A DNA stretch of 64,000 nt, taken from contig JAFUKC010000002.1 in the NCBI GenBank assembly GCA_017467885.1, forward strand, positions 1 through 64,000. The letters are read 5' to 3'. A program made the translations under genes and the position numbers. This DNA comes from Bacteroidaceae bacterium. GTDB lineage: Bacteria > Bacteroidota > Bacteroidia > Bacteroidales > Bacteroidaceae. This document shows, in pieces, positions 16,782 through 25,758 of this stretch. Positions within the stretch are counted from its first letter, which is position 1, and every line of letters starts with the position of its first letter. The notes below the pieces were generated by a model. It did no database searches, was not told the origin of the DNA, and saw only the letters and a list, made by a program, of their open reading frames with translations.

Positions 16782-17384
16782 TTATTCCTCTGCTTTCTCT
16801 CGCTCGGCCAATGCTGCATAGTAGCATTCGCGGCACAGTGGTTCGTATTCGGTTTTTTCGCCTAAAAGAACCTGTTTCTCTCCCTCTACAAGGCGGTGCG
16901 ATACATAAGCGAGGTTGCCGCAACGAACACATATTGCATGTACCTTGGTTACCTCGTCGGCAAGTGCCATCAGTGCCGGCATAGGGCCGAACGGGTTTGT
17001 TTTAAAATCCATATCCAGGCCGGCTACAATAACGCGAGTCCCTCGGCGTGCAAGTTCGTTGCACACAGCCGGCAGGTCGGCGTCGAGGAACTGTGCCTCG
17101 TCGATACCTACAACATCAACATCTGTTGCCAACAACAGTATGCTTGCCGATGTCTCTATGGGAGTGGACAGAATGTGATTGCTGTCGTGCGAAACAACCT
17201 CTTCTTCGGAATAACGGGTATCTATCGTAGGTTTGAAAATCTCTACTTTTTGGCGTGCAAATTTTGCTCTTTTGAGGCGGCGTATCAATTCCTCGGTCTT
17301 GCCCGAGAACATCGACCCGCATATAACCTCGATACGTCCTCTTTTTGACATCTCCATTTGGCTTAATTCCGAATATCTGTTCAT
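16782..17384 (-). CDS. tdk: Thymidine kinase
   Basis: 200 residues, the size of type II thymidine kinase, which phosphorylates thymidine with ATP in pyrimidine salvage. The P-loop GSMFSGKT is at 23-30, Walker B DEAQF at 95-99, and the structural zinc is held by CVRC (152-155) and CREC (184-187). The [13 protein letters not shown] segment fits the substrate-binding region. It is monocistronic with its own upstream region, ending at the shared terminator. Residues 1-14 are a short extension; a start at Met12 is possible. Confidence 0.95.
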   Translation of the reverse strand: MNRYSELSQMEMSKRGRIEVICGSMFSGKTEELIRRLKRAKFARQKVEIFKPTIDTRYSEEEVVSHDSNHILSTPIETSASILLLATDVDVVGIDEAQFLDADLPAVCNELARRGTRVIVAGLDMDFKTNPFGPMPALMALADEVTKVHAICVRCGNLAYVSHRLVEGEKQVLLGEKTEYEPLCRECYYAALAEREKAEE

Positions 17385-17737
17385 TGTGCTGTGTTTTTTT
17401 TAGATTCATTTTTTAGTGTCGGCGAATATAGCAAATGTTCGGCAATAAGCAAGCACCACCGGTAAACAAGTTATTAACATCTTGTCAACAGTGTATGAAA
17501 CGGATTAAACCTCTTATAAACATTTCAAAGCCGGATAAGGTTGCATTTAGGTTTGTTTCATTCTGTAAAAAATCCCCTTCAAATAATTTCAAAATAAATT
17601 ATCGTGTTATTATTTTTTAATAAATACAAAACAGTTTCTAAAATTATCGTTAATTTCAAGGAATCTAAAAAAAATGTATTTATTTTGCAACAGTTGTCGC
17701 AATTGGCGACTGTTGAGATAAATGTAAATAAAAACAG
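17385..17737. other. 353-base divergent intergenic region
   Basis: Between tdk (-) and rsmI (+). AT-rich, with no credible gene on either strand. A bulged hairpin at 17688-17715 (CAACA-GTT-GTCGC with GCGAC-TGTTG) lies 22 bases before the rsmI start. TATTTTG at 17681-17687 is one base short of the -7 consensus. I see no other structure. Confidence 0.5.
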
Positions 17738-18436
17738 ATGGGGTTGTTATATGTTGTTCCGACACCTGTCGGTAACCTGGAAGATATTACGATGCGTGCG
17801 ATACGTGTTCTGCGTGAGGCCGATTTTGTATTGGCCGAAGATACACGTACGTCGGGCAAACTGTTGAAGCACCTTGATATACAGGTGCCAATGTATTCGC
17901 ATCATAAATTCAACGAGCATAAAACCGTAGAGCATCTGGTTGAGCGTATACAAGGATGTGAACGACACGTCGCTTTGGTGTCAGATGCCGGTACTCCGGC
18001 TATATCCGACCCGGGTTTTCTTTTGGTGCGCGAGTGTGTCAAGAATGGCGTCGAGGTACAGTGTCTTCCCGGTGCCACAGCGTTTGTTCCTGCTCTTGTG
18101 AGTTCTGCCCTCCCGGCCGAAAGGTTTGTTTTTGAGGGTTTTTTACCACAAAAGAAGGGACGTCGGACACGGCTGAACATGCTGAAGGAAGAACAGCGTA
18201 CCATTATATTCTATGAATCGCCCTATCGTGTGCTTAAAACACTTGCACAACTTGCCGAGGTGTTTGGTGGCGAGCGTCGTGCAGCAGCAGTACGCGAGAT
18301 ATCGAAAATTCACGAGGAGGCTGTTCGTGGAACTCTCGATGAGCTTGTTGCACATTTTACGAAGAACGAACCGCGTGGCGAGTTTGTTATATTAGTTGGT
18401 GCCGAGGAGCGTGGGCGTTCCGAGGCAGATGAGTAA
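17738..18436 (+). CDS. rsmI: 16S rRNA (cytidine1402-2'-O)-methyltransferase RsmI
   Basis: 232 residues. The SAM-dependent tetrapyrrole-methylase fold is clear from VPTPVGNLEDIT (6-17), LAEDTRTSGKLL, VALVSDAGTPAISDPGFLLV and CLPGATAFVPALVSSALP. RsmI 2'-O-methylates C1402 in the decoding centre of 16S rRNA. It is somewhat shorter than E. coli RsmI, lacking most of the C-terminal extension, as is common in Bacteroidota. It is followed 19 bases later by a coiled-coil lipoprotein gene, so the two may be co-transcribed. Confidence 0.93.
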   Translation: MGLLYVVPTPVGNLEDITMRAIRVLREADFVLAEDTRTSGKLLKHLDIQVPMYSHHKFNEHKTVEHLVERIQGCERHVALVSDAGTPAISDPGFLLVRECVKNGVEVQCLPGATAFVPALVSSALPAERFVFEGFLPQKKGRRTRLNMLKEEQRTIIFYESPYRVLKTLAQLAEVFGGERRAAAVREISKIHEEAVRGTLDELVAHFTKNEPRGEFVILVGAEERGRSEADE

Positions 18437-18455
18437 CCATTTTAAATTTTAAAAT

Positions 18456-19283
18456 ATGAAAAAGGCGATATTTGCAATTATTGTCATTGCCTGCATGGCG
18501 GGCGCGTGCACAAACGGGCAGAAAACTGCCGAGTTGAAAAGTCGAAACGATTCGTTGCAAAATGTGATACAGCAGCGCGATGCTGTTCTCGATGAGATGA
18601 TTAACTCGATGAACATTATCGAAGAAGGTTTCCGTGCAATAAACGAAGCACAGGGACGAATAAATTTGGATGCTGTTGGTAGTGAAACAAACCGCGCCGA
18701 GCTGCTTCAAGAGAATATAGCCTTTATCAGCAATACGTTGGCAAAGAACAAGAGTGAAATAGAACGTTTGCAGAAACAGTTACAGGCAAATCACGCCAAT
18801 TCGAAGCAACTGAAAGTTATGCTCGAGAATCTGCAGAAGCAATTGGCAGCAAAGAGTGGCGAGATTGCCACCTTGCAGTTGGCACTTGCCGAAAAAAATA
18901 TTCATATCGACGAACTCGATAATGCTGTTGCACAGCTTACGAAGGTGAAGGAGCAGAACGAGAGTACCATTCAGCAGCAAGAAGCCGAGCTGAACACCGT
19001 ATGGTATGCGATAGGCACAAAGCGCGAACTTAAAGAGATGAAAATTCTTGATGGTGGCGAGGTGCTTGTCAATAAAGCTGCCAATATGGATTACTTTACT
19101 AAATCGGATATGCGCAATCTTGGCGAGGTAAAAACTTATGCAAAAGGGGCAAAGTTGCTCACCTCTCACCCCGAAGGAAGCTACACCCTTAAGCGCGACG
19201 AAAATAAACAGTATGTATTGAATATAACCGAGCCAAAGGCTTTTTGGAGTGTATCACGCTATTTGGTTATTCAAGTAAGATGA
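18456..19283 (+). CDS. Coiled-coil lipoprotein of unknown function
   Basis: 275 residues with a lipoprotein signal (MAGAC, Cys18). Residues about 22-180 are a long predicted coiled coil (ELKSRNDSLQNVIQQRD, IERLQKQLQANHANSKQLK, KQLAAKSGEIATLQLAL). The C-terminal 90 residues form a compact domain starting LNTVWYAIGTKRELKEMKIL and ending in KAFWSVSRYLVIQVR. It probably sits on the periplasmic side of an envelope membrane. Such lipoproteins are widespread in Bacteroidales but have no assigned role. The gene ends at a perfect 17-bp hairpin. Confidence 0.7.
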   Translation: MKKAIFAIIVIACMAGACTNGQKTAELKSRNDSLQNVIQQRDAVLDEMINSMNIIEEGFRAINEAQGRINLDAVGSETNRAELLQENIAFISNTLAKNKSEIERLQKQLQANHANSKQLKVMLENLQKQLAAKSGEIATLQLALAEKNIHIDELDNAVAQLTKVKEQNESTIQQQEAELNTVWYAIGTKRELKEMKILDGGEVLVNKAANMDYFTKSDMRNLGEVKTYAKGAKLLTSHPEGSYTLKRDENKQYVLNITEPKAFWSVSRYLVIQVR

Positions 19284-19303
19284 TTCTTTTCGGTAAATAG
19301 TAT

Positions 19304-19340
19304 AAAATGTATGGCAATGCGTTGCATTGCCATACATTTT
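19304..19340. terminator. Terminator with 17-bp perfect stem
   Basis: AAAATGTATGGCAATGC pairs exactly with GCATTGCCATACATTTT, loop GTT. It covers an earlier in-frame ATG of the next gene, which argues that the next gene starts downstream at 19364. Confidence 0.9.
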
Positions 19341-19363
19341 GCAGAAACTTTTTTTGGGTAGAG

Positions 19364-20059
19364 ATGCATAAATATAAAAATATTTTTTTCGATCTCGACG
19401 ATACGTTGTATGATTTTTCTACAGCTTCCCGAGAGTCCTTCCTCGAGGCTTATGAACTGCTCGGCTATGAACGATTTTTCGATTCGTTCGAACAGTTTAT
19501 GCATATATACGAACCGCGTAACAAGCGACTGTGGCAGTTATATGGTGAAGGAAAAATAACAAAAGAGGAACTGAATAAAATAAGGTACAGCTATCCGTTG
19601 GAAGTTGTGGGAGTGTATGATTCTTCTATTGCAGAACGCTTTTGCAAGGAGGTTCTTGGGCGTATTCCCACAAAGAGCAGGCTGGTAGAAGGTGCAATTG
19701 ATGTGTTGGAGTATCTCTCTCCCCGATACAATCTTTATATACTCTCGAACGGATTTAAAGAGTTGCAGTCGCATAAGATGGTCACAAGCGGCATCATGCG
19801 TTATTTTAGGAAACTTGTGCTATCCGATGATATCGGAGTAAACAAGCCGCGTCCCGAACTGTTCCGCTACGCACTTGCAACAACAGGTTCTTTGCTGGAA
19901 GAGAGTCTTATGATTGGTGATATGTTTGAAACGGACATTGTGGGTGCCGCAAATGTGGGGATGCATCAAATGTTCTTCAATGCCAAAGCGGTGAATGTGT
20001 TACCCTTCGAGCCTACGTATGTTATTCATAAGCTCGAAGAGATTAAAGGGATATTATAG
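19364..20059 (+). CDS. HAD-family hydrolase, YjjG-type nucleotidase
   Basis: 231 residues from the chosen ATG. HAD motif I is FFDLDDTLYDF (Asp10, Asp12), motif II ILSNGF, motif III KPRPELF and motif IV MIGDMFETDIVGA. The pattern is close to the YjjG group, which dephosphorylates non-canonical pyrimidine nucleotides to limit their incorporation into DNA. Specificity is not provable from sequence. An upstream ATG at 19307 is rejected because it lies inside the terminator hairpin. Confidence 0.85.
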   Translation: MHKYKNIFFDLDDTLYDFSTASRESFLEAYELLGYERFFDSFEQFMHIYEPRNKRLWQLYGEGKITKEELNKIRYSYPLEVVGVYDSSIAERFCKEVLGRIPTKSRLVEGAIDVLEYLSPRYNLYILSNGFKELQSHKMVTSGIMRYFRKLVLSDDIGVNKPRPELFRYALATTGSLLEESLMIGDMFETDIVGAANVGMHQMFFNAKAVNVLPFEPTYVIHKLEEIKGIL

Positions 20060-20069
20060 CTGTTTGGGG

Positions 20070-20357
20070 TTATTGTGCCTTTAATTTAGTGCGGAATTGA
20101 CGCACGAACGAAGAACGCAACTTTCTTACGGTGTTCTTTTCTTCGTTGCTCATTTCATCCTTGTAGTAGTTGTATTTGTCGAGATATTCCTTGAACTCAT
20201 CGGCAGTAGCTTTCCAATCTTCTACAGTGTAGCCGGCATGATTCTCCTTAACCTTCTCGGTAAACTCGGTGAAGTCTTCTATGTAATCCTTTGTATTGTT
20301 TGAAGAGCAGGCTGCAAACATGATAAGCAGCAGAGATATTCCTAAAATCTTTTTCAT
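20070..20357 (-). CDS. Small lipoprotein of unknown function
   Basis: 95 residues; lipobox FAACSS places the lipidated Cys at 17. The mature part is a short charged helical segment (YIEDFTEFTEKVKENHAGYT, then KATADEFKEYLDKYNYYKDE) ending in a basic stretch, like small Bacteroidales lipoproteins of the DUF6565 type; that label is tentative. It is a single gene with a good promoter of its own and converges on the HAD gene. Confidence 0.65.
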   Translation of the reverse strand: MKKILGISLLLIMFAACSSNNTKDYIEDFTEFTEKVKENHAGYTVEDWKATADEFKEYLDKYNYYKDEMSNEEKNTVRKLRSSFVRQFRTKLKAQ

Positions 20358-20386
20358 TGTTATTTGTTTTTTTTTACTGTTTGTTG

Positions 20387-20418
20387 CAAAGATAGCTGTT
20401 TACTTCTCTTAATGCAAA
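20387..20418 (-). promoter_or_regulatory. Bacteroidota-type promoter of the small lipoprotein gene
   Basis: Minus strand: TTTG (20418-20415), 20-base spacer, TATCTTTG (20394-20387). Perfect fit to TTTG-N19-21-TAnnTTTG, ending 30 bases before the ATG. Confidence 0.8.
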
Positions 20419-20506
20419 CAAAGAAGGTAAATTAGGGCGAAAATGTTGTTTAAAGATGCAGTTCTTGTAAAAAATGGTTATAAACATCGAAGAATGCCTC
20501 TCTTTT

Positions 20507-20538
20507 TTTGATTTTACGACGGAATTACTTTATCTTCG
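20507..20538 (+). promoter_or_regulatory. Promoter of the thioesterase gene
   Basis: TTTG (20507-20510), 20-base spacer, TATCTTCG (20531-20538); one mismatch to consensus. Confidence 0.7.
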
Positions 20539-20576
20539 CACAACAATGTGGCATATTTGTTTAAATATTGATGATT

Positions 20577-20981
20577 ATGGATAAAGAACTTTTCAGATAT
20601 GATATGCAGGTTCGCGATTATGAATGCGATATACAAGGTGTTGTGAATAATGCTAATTATCAGCATTATATGGAGCATTCTCGCCATGAATTTCTTATAA
20701 GTCTTGGTTGCAGCTTTTCGGTATTGCATAATGATGGAATAGATCTTATGGTGTCGAAGGCGACCATAGAATACAAGACATCGTTGCGTGGTGGCGACCG
20801 TTTTTATGTTTCTATAAGCATGAAACGCTCGGGAGCCAAGCTTATATGTTACCAAAATATCTATCGCAAGCCCGATGATGTTCTTTGTGCCAAAGGTGTT
20901 ATAGATATAATATGTTTGCAGAACGGACGTCTTACACGAGGTGAAAAGTTCGATGAATTGTTTAGGAATGTGTTAGCATAG
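20577..20981 (+). CDS. Acyl-CoA thioesterase, hotdog fold
   Basis: 134 residues. VRDYECDIQGVVNNANYQHYM is the signature of the 4-hydroxybenzoyl-CoA-thioesterase-like group, with the Asp catalytic and the following Asn-Tyr-Tyr positioning substrate; SRHEFL continues the active-site helix. It probably hydrolyses acyl-CoA thioesters in the cytoplasm, with unknown chain specificity. Two ATGs (20571 and 20577) are possible; 20577 gives the N-terminus usual for the family. The gene is followed 13 bases later by a small membrane protein. Confidence 0.85.
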   Translation: MDKELFRYDMQVRDYECDIQGVVNNANYQHYMEHSRHEFLISLGCSFSVLHNDGIDLMVSKATIEYKTSLRGGDRFYVSISMKRSGAKLICYQNIYRKPDDVLCAKGVIDIICLQNGRLTRGEKFDELFRNVLA

Positions 20982-20994
20982 ATTTTATATTCTA

Positions 20995-21336
20995 ATGGAT
21001 GTTATAACAGTAATTCTGGTTATAGTCGGTTCGTTTTTTTTCTATTATGTAAAGGATAAGTTGGTAACCGATGAAAACAATGGGCAGGCGCCTGTGAACG
21101 AGGTGTTTCCCTCGGTGGATGTTTACGTTGCGCCCGAGCAGCCACATGTTGCAGCAGAAGGAGATGCTCGGCCGATAGCTCCCGTCCAAAAGGCAAAGAA
21201 AACGGTCGCTAAACCTGTTGCAACAAATGCCGTATCGTCCGATAAAAATCAGGCCGAAGCACGTATATCAATGAAAACAAAATCGGAGGCGAAGCGTGCT
21301 TTCATCTATTCCGAAATTTTTAACCGAAAATATTAA
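20995..21336 (+). CDS. Small single-pass membrane protein of unknown function
   Basis: 113 residues. An N-terminal membrane helix at about 3-19 (VITVILVIVGSFFFYYVKDK) is followed by a proline/alanine/lysine-rich soluble tail ending in KSEAKRAFIYSEIFNRKY. The compositional tail suggests a flexible linker. It lies between the thioesterase and the CoA-transferase, 18 bases before the latter, so probably in the same operon. The C-terminal end, aromatic and basic, is the only part that looks conserved. No family recognised. Confidence 0.55.
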   Translation: MDVITVILVIVGSFFFYYVKDKLVTDENNGQAPVNEVFPSVDVYVAPEQPHVAAEGDARPIAPVQKAKKTVAKPVATNAVSSDKNQAEARISMKTKSEAKRAFIYSEIFNRKY

Positions 21337-21354
21337 TCATAAAATATACACGAC

Positions 21355-22839
21355 ATGAACTATCGCACAATTACAGCCGCGGAGGCTGCGGAATACATCA
21401 ACCACGGCGATGGTGTGGGAATAAGCGGCTTTACTCTATCGGGAACACCGAAGACGGTGTTGCCCGAGGTTGCCAAACGTGCCGAGGAGGCACATGCAGC
21501 GGGTAGGCCATTCAAAATAGACCTATATTCGGGAGCATCTACCGGGGATGCCATAGACGGAGCACTAACGCGTGCACAGGCTATTCGTTTCCGTGCTCCT
21601 TTCTTGTCGAATCCAACAGTACGCAATGCTGTAAATTCCAAGGAGATGACATACACCGATCTGCATCTGTCTCATATGGCGCAGGATTTACGTTATGGTT
21701 TTATGGGTAAAGTAGACGTTGCAATTCTTGAGGCGGTGGATATTACCCCCGATGGCAAAGTGTATCTTACTACAGCCGGTGGAATAGGTCAGACGGTAGC
21801 AAACCTTGCCGATAAGATAATAATAGAGCGCAACAGTTATCATCATACAATAGGTTTGCACGATGTATATGAACCGCTTGACCCGCCTTATCGTAAAGAT
21901 ATTCCCATCTTTAAGGCCGATGACAGGATAGGTACACCGTACGTGCAGGTAGACCCAAAGAAGGTTGTCGGTATTGTAGAGGTAAATATGCCTAACGAAG
22001 TGGTTGTGTTCAAGGAACTCGATGATGTAACACGCAAGATTGGCGAGAATGTGGTGGATTTCCTTGTTTCTGATATGAAGCGTGGCATAATTCCGGTTGA
22101 AGGTCTACCCATACAAAGCGGTATCGGTAATGTGGCAAATGCTGTGCTGAAGGCATTGGAAGATTGTAATACAATTCCTCCTCTGTATCTCTATTCCGAG
22201 GTGTTGCAGGATTCTGTAATAAAACTTATGGAGCTTGGACGCGTCAAAGCCGGCAGTACATGCTCTCTGTCGCTCAGCCGCGAGTGTCTCGACCACGTAT
22301 ATGATAACCTCGATTTCTTCCGCGATAAACTTGTGTTGCGTCCATCCGAAATTTCGAACAGTCCCGAGGTTATCCGTCGCCTCGGTATCATAGCCATGAA
22401 CACAGCCATAGAGGCCGATATATATGGTTGTGTCAACTCGTCGCACATTTGCGGTACACGTCTGATGAACGGAATCGGAGGTTCGGGCGATTTTGCACGT
22501 AACGCATATATTTCGATATTTACATGTCCTTCAACCCAAAAGGATGGCAAGATAAGTTCTATTATTCCAATGGTTACACATGCCGATCATACCGAGCACG
22601 ATGTTAACATTATTGCTACCGAGTGGGGAGTGGCCGATCTTCGAGGCAAGGGTCCCGATGAACGTGCAAGGATTATCATCGAGAAGTGTGCTCACCCCGA
22701 TTACAAACAGATGCTGTGGGATTATCTTAAGATTGCAAAAGGTGGTCACATTAGTCACAATGTAGGTGCGGCGCTTGCGATGCATGCAACTTTTGAGCGC
22801 GAGGGTGATATGCGTCTTACCGATTGGAGCAGATTTTAA
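21355..22839 (+). CDS. Acetyl-CoA hydrolase/transferase family, probably acetate:succinate CoA-transferase
   Basis: 494 residues, the size of Cat1/SucCD-independent CoA-transferases. Visible signatures include the N-terminal GDGVGISGFTLSGTPK, a central VEVNMPNEVVVFKELDDVTR, SGIGNVANAVLKAL, and NGIGGSGDFARNAYISIF near residue 380, which corresponds to the CoA-binding glycine loop. Such enzymes move CoA between succinate and acetate or propionate and release succinate in propionate-forming Bacteroidales. Substrate choice is inferred from family and metabolism. Confidence 0.88.
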   Translation: MNYRTITAAEAAEYINHGDGVGISGFTLSGTPKTVLPEVAKRAEEAHAAGRPFKIDLYSGASTGDAIDGALTRAQAIRFRAPFLSNPTVRNAVNSKEMTYTDLHLSHMAQDLRYGFMGKVDVAILEAVDITPDGKVYLTTAGGIGQTVANLADKIIIERNSYHHTIGLHDVYEPLDPPYRKDIPIFKADDRIGTPYVQVDPKKVVGIVEVNMPNEVVVFKELDDVTRKIGENVVDFLVSDMKRGIIPVEGLPIQSGIGNVANAVLKALEDCNTIPPLYLYSEVLQDSVIKLMELGRVKAGSTCSLSLSRECLDHVYDNLDFFRDKLVLRPSEISNSPEVIRRLGIIAMNTAIEADIYGCVNSSHICGTRLMNGIGGSGDFARNAYISIFTCPSTQKDGKISSIIPMVTHADHTEHDVNIIATEWGVADLRGKGPDERARIIIEKCAHPDYKQMLWDYLKIAKGGHISHNVGAALAMHATFEREGDMRLTDWSRF

Positions 22840-22874
22840 CAGCTTTCATAAAAGAAACCATATAGAATTCTTGA

Positions 22875-23408
22875 ATGGAGAAGAAGCTTGTAACCGAGAT
22901 GGGGCGTATCGGCAGGGAAGAGTTTGTCGCGTCCGAAAAGTTGCCTTTGACAGTTGTACTCGATAACGTGCGGAGCCTGCATAATGTAGGTTCCGTCTTT
23001 CGTACATCAGATGCTTTTCGTGTCGAATGTATTATGTTATGTGGAATTACGGCAGTACCCCCGCATGCCGAGATACATAAAACAGCACTTGGAGCCGAGG
23101 ATGTAGTCGAGTGGCAATACTTTTCCGATACCATGCAAGCTGTTGAGGCTCTACGCCAAAAAGGGTATGGCATATATGCAATAGAGCAGGTGAAAGGCAG
23201 TGTGCCCTTACAGGAGTTTGCAGTAGAAACCGGCAGGCATTATGCCGTAATCATGGGTAACGAGGTTAAAGGTGTGCAACAGCAGGTTGTAGATGCTTGT
23301 GACGGTGCCATCGAGATTCCGCAATTCGGGACAAAACATTCGCTGAACGTATCGGTGACAACAGGAATGGTAATTTGGGAATTTGTTCGTAAAATGGGGT
23401 GGGTGTGA
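22875..23408 (+). CDS. SPOUT-family RNA 2'-O-methyltransferase (TrmH-like)
   Basis: 177 residues. The three SpoU motifs are present: LDNVRSLHNVGSVFRTSDAF, HYAVIMGNEVKGV and HSLNVSVTTGMVIWEF. Together they build the trefoil knot that binds S-adenosylmethionine. Lacking the extra N-terminal domain of RlmB, it is a minimal TrmH-type enzyme that probably methylates tRNA; the target nucleotide is not determined. It follows the CoA-transferase by 35 bases and converges with a DUF4294 gene 2 bases later, so transcripts probably overlap. Confidence 0.88.
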   Translation: MEKKLVTEMGRIGREEFVASEKLPLTVVLDNVRSLHNVGSVFRTSDAFRVECIMLCGITAVPPHAEIHKTALGAEDVVEWQYFSDTMQAVEALRQKGYGIYAIEQVKGSVPLQEFAVETGRHYAVIMGNEVKGVQQQVVDACDGAIEIPQFGTKHSLNVSVTTGMVIWEFVRKMGWV

Positions 23409-23410
23409 TG

Positions 23411-24010
23411 CTACAACTGCCCGTTGAGAACCTGAATGACAACTCGTTCAATCATCCAATCTTCTCCGTCAGGGTCGTATTCTTTCTTTAGGCTTGCCCC
23501 GAACAGCGAGGCGAAAGAGTTGTAGAATGCAGCTTTGAACGAACCAATAAATAATTTTACCAATTGATATGCACTTTGGTTGCACTCTCGGTCGACCAAC
23601 TTAATCAACAGCTTGCCTTGTCGTAAGGTAAGCTTTTTCATTTTTGGTGTATACTGCTCTTTAAGTCCCTCCTCCAATTTCTTCAGATGCTTCTTGCGTG
23701 CTTTTTCATCGGGCATCATTTGCAGTAACTCATAGGTTTCGATTATTATTTTGCGTATCTCGGCTGCCAGAGGCAATGTTTTTTTAACATCGCGTACCAA
23801 TTTGTTGTATTCTTTACGTTGTCTGTTATTCTTGAATTGCAACGGGGCAAAAATCTGCACGGTGGGTAACTTGATGTGTGGAGTGACCTCTCCATTGTGT
23901 TCTATGGTCTCTAAAACGTATAGTTTACGTTGTGCCGACGGTGTGTTCTCTTGTGCAGCCATGTTCAGTGGCAACAACAGTAATAGTATTATCCATAGGC
24001 AAAGTTTCAT
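23411..24010 (-). CDS. DUF4294 domain protein, exported
   Basis: 199 residues with a signal peptide of about 18 residues (ending NMAAQE). The mature part is basic and helical, with the order YNKLVRDVKKTLPLAAEIRK, EEGLKEQYTPKMKKLTLRQG and LIKLVDRECNQSAYQLVKLF characteristic of DUF4294. It is thought to be periplasmic and its function is unknown. It ends 2 bases from the convergent methyltransferase stop and is divergent from the LOG gene. Confidence 0.8.
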   Translation of the reverse strand: MKLCLWIILLLLLPLNMAAQENTPSAQRKLYVLETIEHNGEVTPHIKLPTVQIFAPLQFKNNRQRKEYNKLVRDVKKTLPLAAEIRKIIIETYELLQMMPDEKARKKHLKKLEEGLKEQYTPKMKKLTLRQGKLLIKLVDRECNQSAYQLVKLFIGSFKAAFYNSFASLFGASLKKEYDPDGEDWMIERVVIQVLNGQL

Positions 24011-24037
24011 GTGGCTAATTTACGGTAAAAAATATTC

Positions 24038-24056
24038 AGAAGCTGTTTAAATTTAT
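24038..24056 (+). repeat. Dispersed intergenic motif, copy 2
   Basis: AGAAGCTGTTTAAATTTAT, identical over 19 bases to copy 1, between divergent genes. Confidence 0.65.
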
Positions 24057-24116
24057 TATAATATTGCGCCTTAACATAAAAAATAAAAAATCGGCCTGTT
24101 TGAATACCAAAAACAC

Positions 24117-24124
24117 TATCTTTG
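24117..24124 (+). promoter_or_regulatory. Promoter -7 element of the LOG gene
   Basis: TATCTTTG, consensus -7 element; the nearest TTTG (24099-24102) is only 14 bases upstream, so the -33 element is weak or absent. Confidence 0.45.
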
Positions 24125-24175
24125 CGGTTGTTTTGGTAACGAGATGTCCTGTGTTACCGTTATTATACTGTTTTT

Positions 24176-24721
24176 ATGAAAAGTATCGGTTTGTTTTGTG
24201 CGGCTTCGGACGAGATTGACAGTTGTTATGTCAACGCTGCTCGCGAGTTTGGCGAGTTTTTGGGCCGTAGGGGGATGACGCTTGTGTATGGCGGTGCCGC
24301 AGCGGGTCTTATGGAGGTTGTCGCAAAGGCTGTGAAAGAGTCCGGTGGCAGAGTGGTAGGCGTTGTTCCGCAAATACTTATTAAAAGGAATCGTGTCAGT
24401 TCTCTCCTCGATGACCGCATTGTAACAGAGAATCTGAGCGACCGCAAGGATGCCATCCTTGCCAATTGTGACATTCCCGTTGCCTTGCCCGGTGGGATAG
24501 GTACCCTTGATGAATTGTTTCATGTTATGGCGGCTGCAACAATCGGTTATCATCACAAACGTGTGGTACTGTACAATGTGAACGGTTTCTGGAATAATTT
24601 GTTATCTATGCTGTCGGCATACAAACAGATGGGGTTCGTACGTGGCGATATTGATAAATATCTGATTGTGGCCGATTCCTTGGATGAACTTGATAGGATT
24701 TTACAAGCAACTAATGATTAA
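24176..24721 (+). CDS. LOG family protein (TIGR00730)
   Basis: 181 residues. GGAAAGLMEVVAKAVKESGG and LPGGIGTLDELFHV are the nucleotide-binding and PGGxGTxxE signatures of the LOG family, whose members hydrolyse nucleoside 5'-monophosphates with N6-modified bases or AMP to base and ribose 5-phosphate. In bacteria the physiological substrate is usually uncertain. Start at the ATG that gives KSIGLFCAASDE, the typical opening. It is followed 9 bases later by a PfkB kinase, implying an operon. Confidence 0.88.
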   Translation: MKSIGLFCAASDEIDSCYVNAAREFGEFLGRRGMTLVYGGAAAGLMEVVAKAVKESGGRVVGVVPQILIKRNRVSSLLDDRIVTENLSDRKDAILANCDIPVALPGGIGTLDELFHVMAAATIGYHHKRVVLYNVNGFWNNLLSMLSAYKQMGFVRGDIDKYLIVADSLDELDRILQATND

Positions 24722-24730
24722 AATATTGCA

Positions 24731-25657
24731 ATGAAGAGGGTTATAGGTATTGGCGAAACTATTTTAGATATTCTGTTTAAAGATAATGTACCGGTGAAGG
24801 CTGTGCCGGGCGGTTCTACATTCAACAGTATGATTTCGCTCGGGCGTATGGGCGTGAGTACTTCCTTTATAAGCGAAGTGGGTAACGACCGTATAGGAAA
24901 GATGATTCTCGACAGTTTGCAAGAGAGTGGGGTGGATGCGTCGGCGGTATGTTGTTTCTCTGATGGAAAATCGCCGCTTGCACTTGCTTTCCTTGATGAA
25001 AGGAACGATGCCGAGTATCTGTTTTATAAGGATTATCCCAACAATCGTTTAGATGTGGAATTTCCCAAGATAACAGCCGATGATATAGTTCTTTACGGCT
25101 CATATTTTGTATTGAATCCTGTGTTGCGCGACAAGACAAAGGCTTTTCTTGAATATGCTCGCGAGTGTGGGGCTACATTGTATTACGACATAAATTTTCG
25201 TAAAACACATATAACCGAACGGGTGAAACTTGCCGGAGCTTTGCTCGAGAATCTTGAATTTGCCGACATTGTACGAGGGTCGGCCGATGATTTTCGTTAT
25301 CTGTATGATATTACCGATGCCGAATATATATACAAAGACAAAATAAAGTTCTATTGCCCCAATTTTATTTTTACGTGTGGCGATGGCGATGTACGGCTTT
25401 TCACCAAAAATATATCTAAAAGCTATAAAGTGCGTGATGTCGAGGTGTGTAGCACTGTCGGTGCCGGCGATAATTTTAATGCTGGTGTTGTTTATGGCTT
25501 GATTTCGGCCAATCTTTCCCGCGAAGAACTCGATTCTTTATCGCAGGAAAAATGGGACAGGATAATAGGTTGCGGGCTCGATTTCAGTGCGCATGCATGT
25601 ACCCGGATGGAAAATTATATCGACAAAAAATGGGCCGACAGATATTCAATAGGATGA
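24731..25657 (+). CDS. PfkB-family carbohydrate kinase
   Basis: 308 residues. GETILDILFKDNVPVKAVPG and GSTFNSMISLGRMG form PfkB motif 1 and CSTVGAGDNFNAGVVYG is motif 2, with the catalytic Asp in GAGD. The family phosphorylates sugars or nucleosides such as fructose or ribose using ATP. The substrate cannot be told from sequence; fructokinase-like is the best general label. Encoded 9 bases after the LOG gene, which would fit a shared role around ribose or nucleoside metabolism. Confidence 0.85.
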   Translation: MKRVIGIGETILDILFKDNVPVKAVPGGSTFNSMISLGRMGVSTSFISEVGNDRIGKMILDSLQESGVDASAVCCFSDGKSPLALAFLDERNDAEYLFYKDYPNNRLDVEFPKITADDIVLYGSYFVLNPVLRDKTKAFLEYARECGATLYYDINFRKTHITERVKLAGALLENLEFADIVRGSADDFRYLYDITDAEYIYKDKIKFYCPNFIFTCGDGDVRLFTKNISKSYKVRDVEVCSTVGAGDNFNAGVVYGLISANLSREELDSLSQEKWDRIIGCGLDFSAHACTRMENYIDKKWADRYSIG

Positions 25658-25694
25658 ATCTCGTTTTTGCAACTCGGTTCCAATAAAATAGCTG

Positions 25695-25702
25695 TACCTT
25701 TG
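25695..25702 (+). promoter_or_regulatory. Promoter -7 element before the metal efflux genes
   Basis: TACCTTTG. The nearest TTTG (25666-25669) is 25 bases upstream, so the spacing is poor. Confidence 0.35.
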
Positions 25703-25758
25703 TTTTTAGAAGTGTTACGGTGTTCCTGTTAATGCCGTTTTTTTTAGATTACAAAGGT

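Noticed and set aside
19307..19363. Longer N-terminus for the HAD hydrolase
   Set aside because: The upstream ATG lies within a perfect 17-bp terminator hairpin and the added residues are not family-like.
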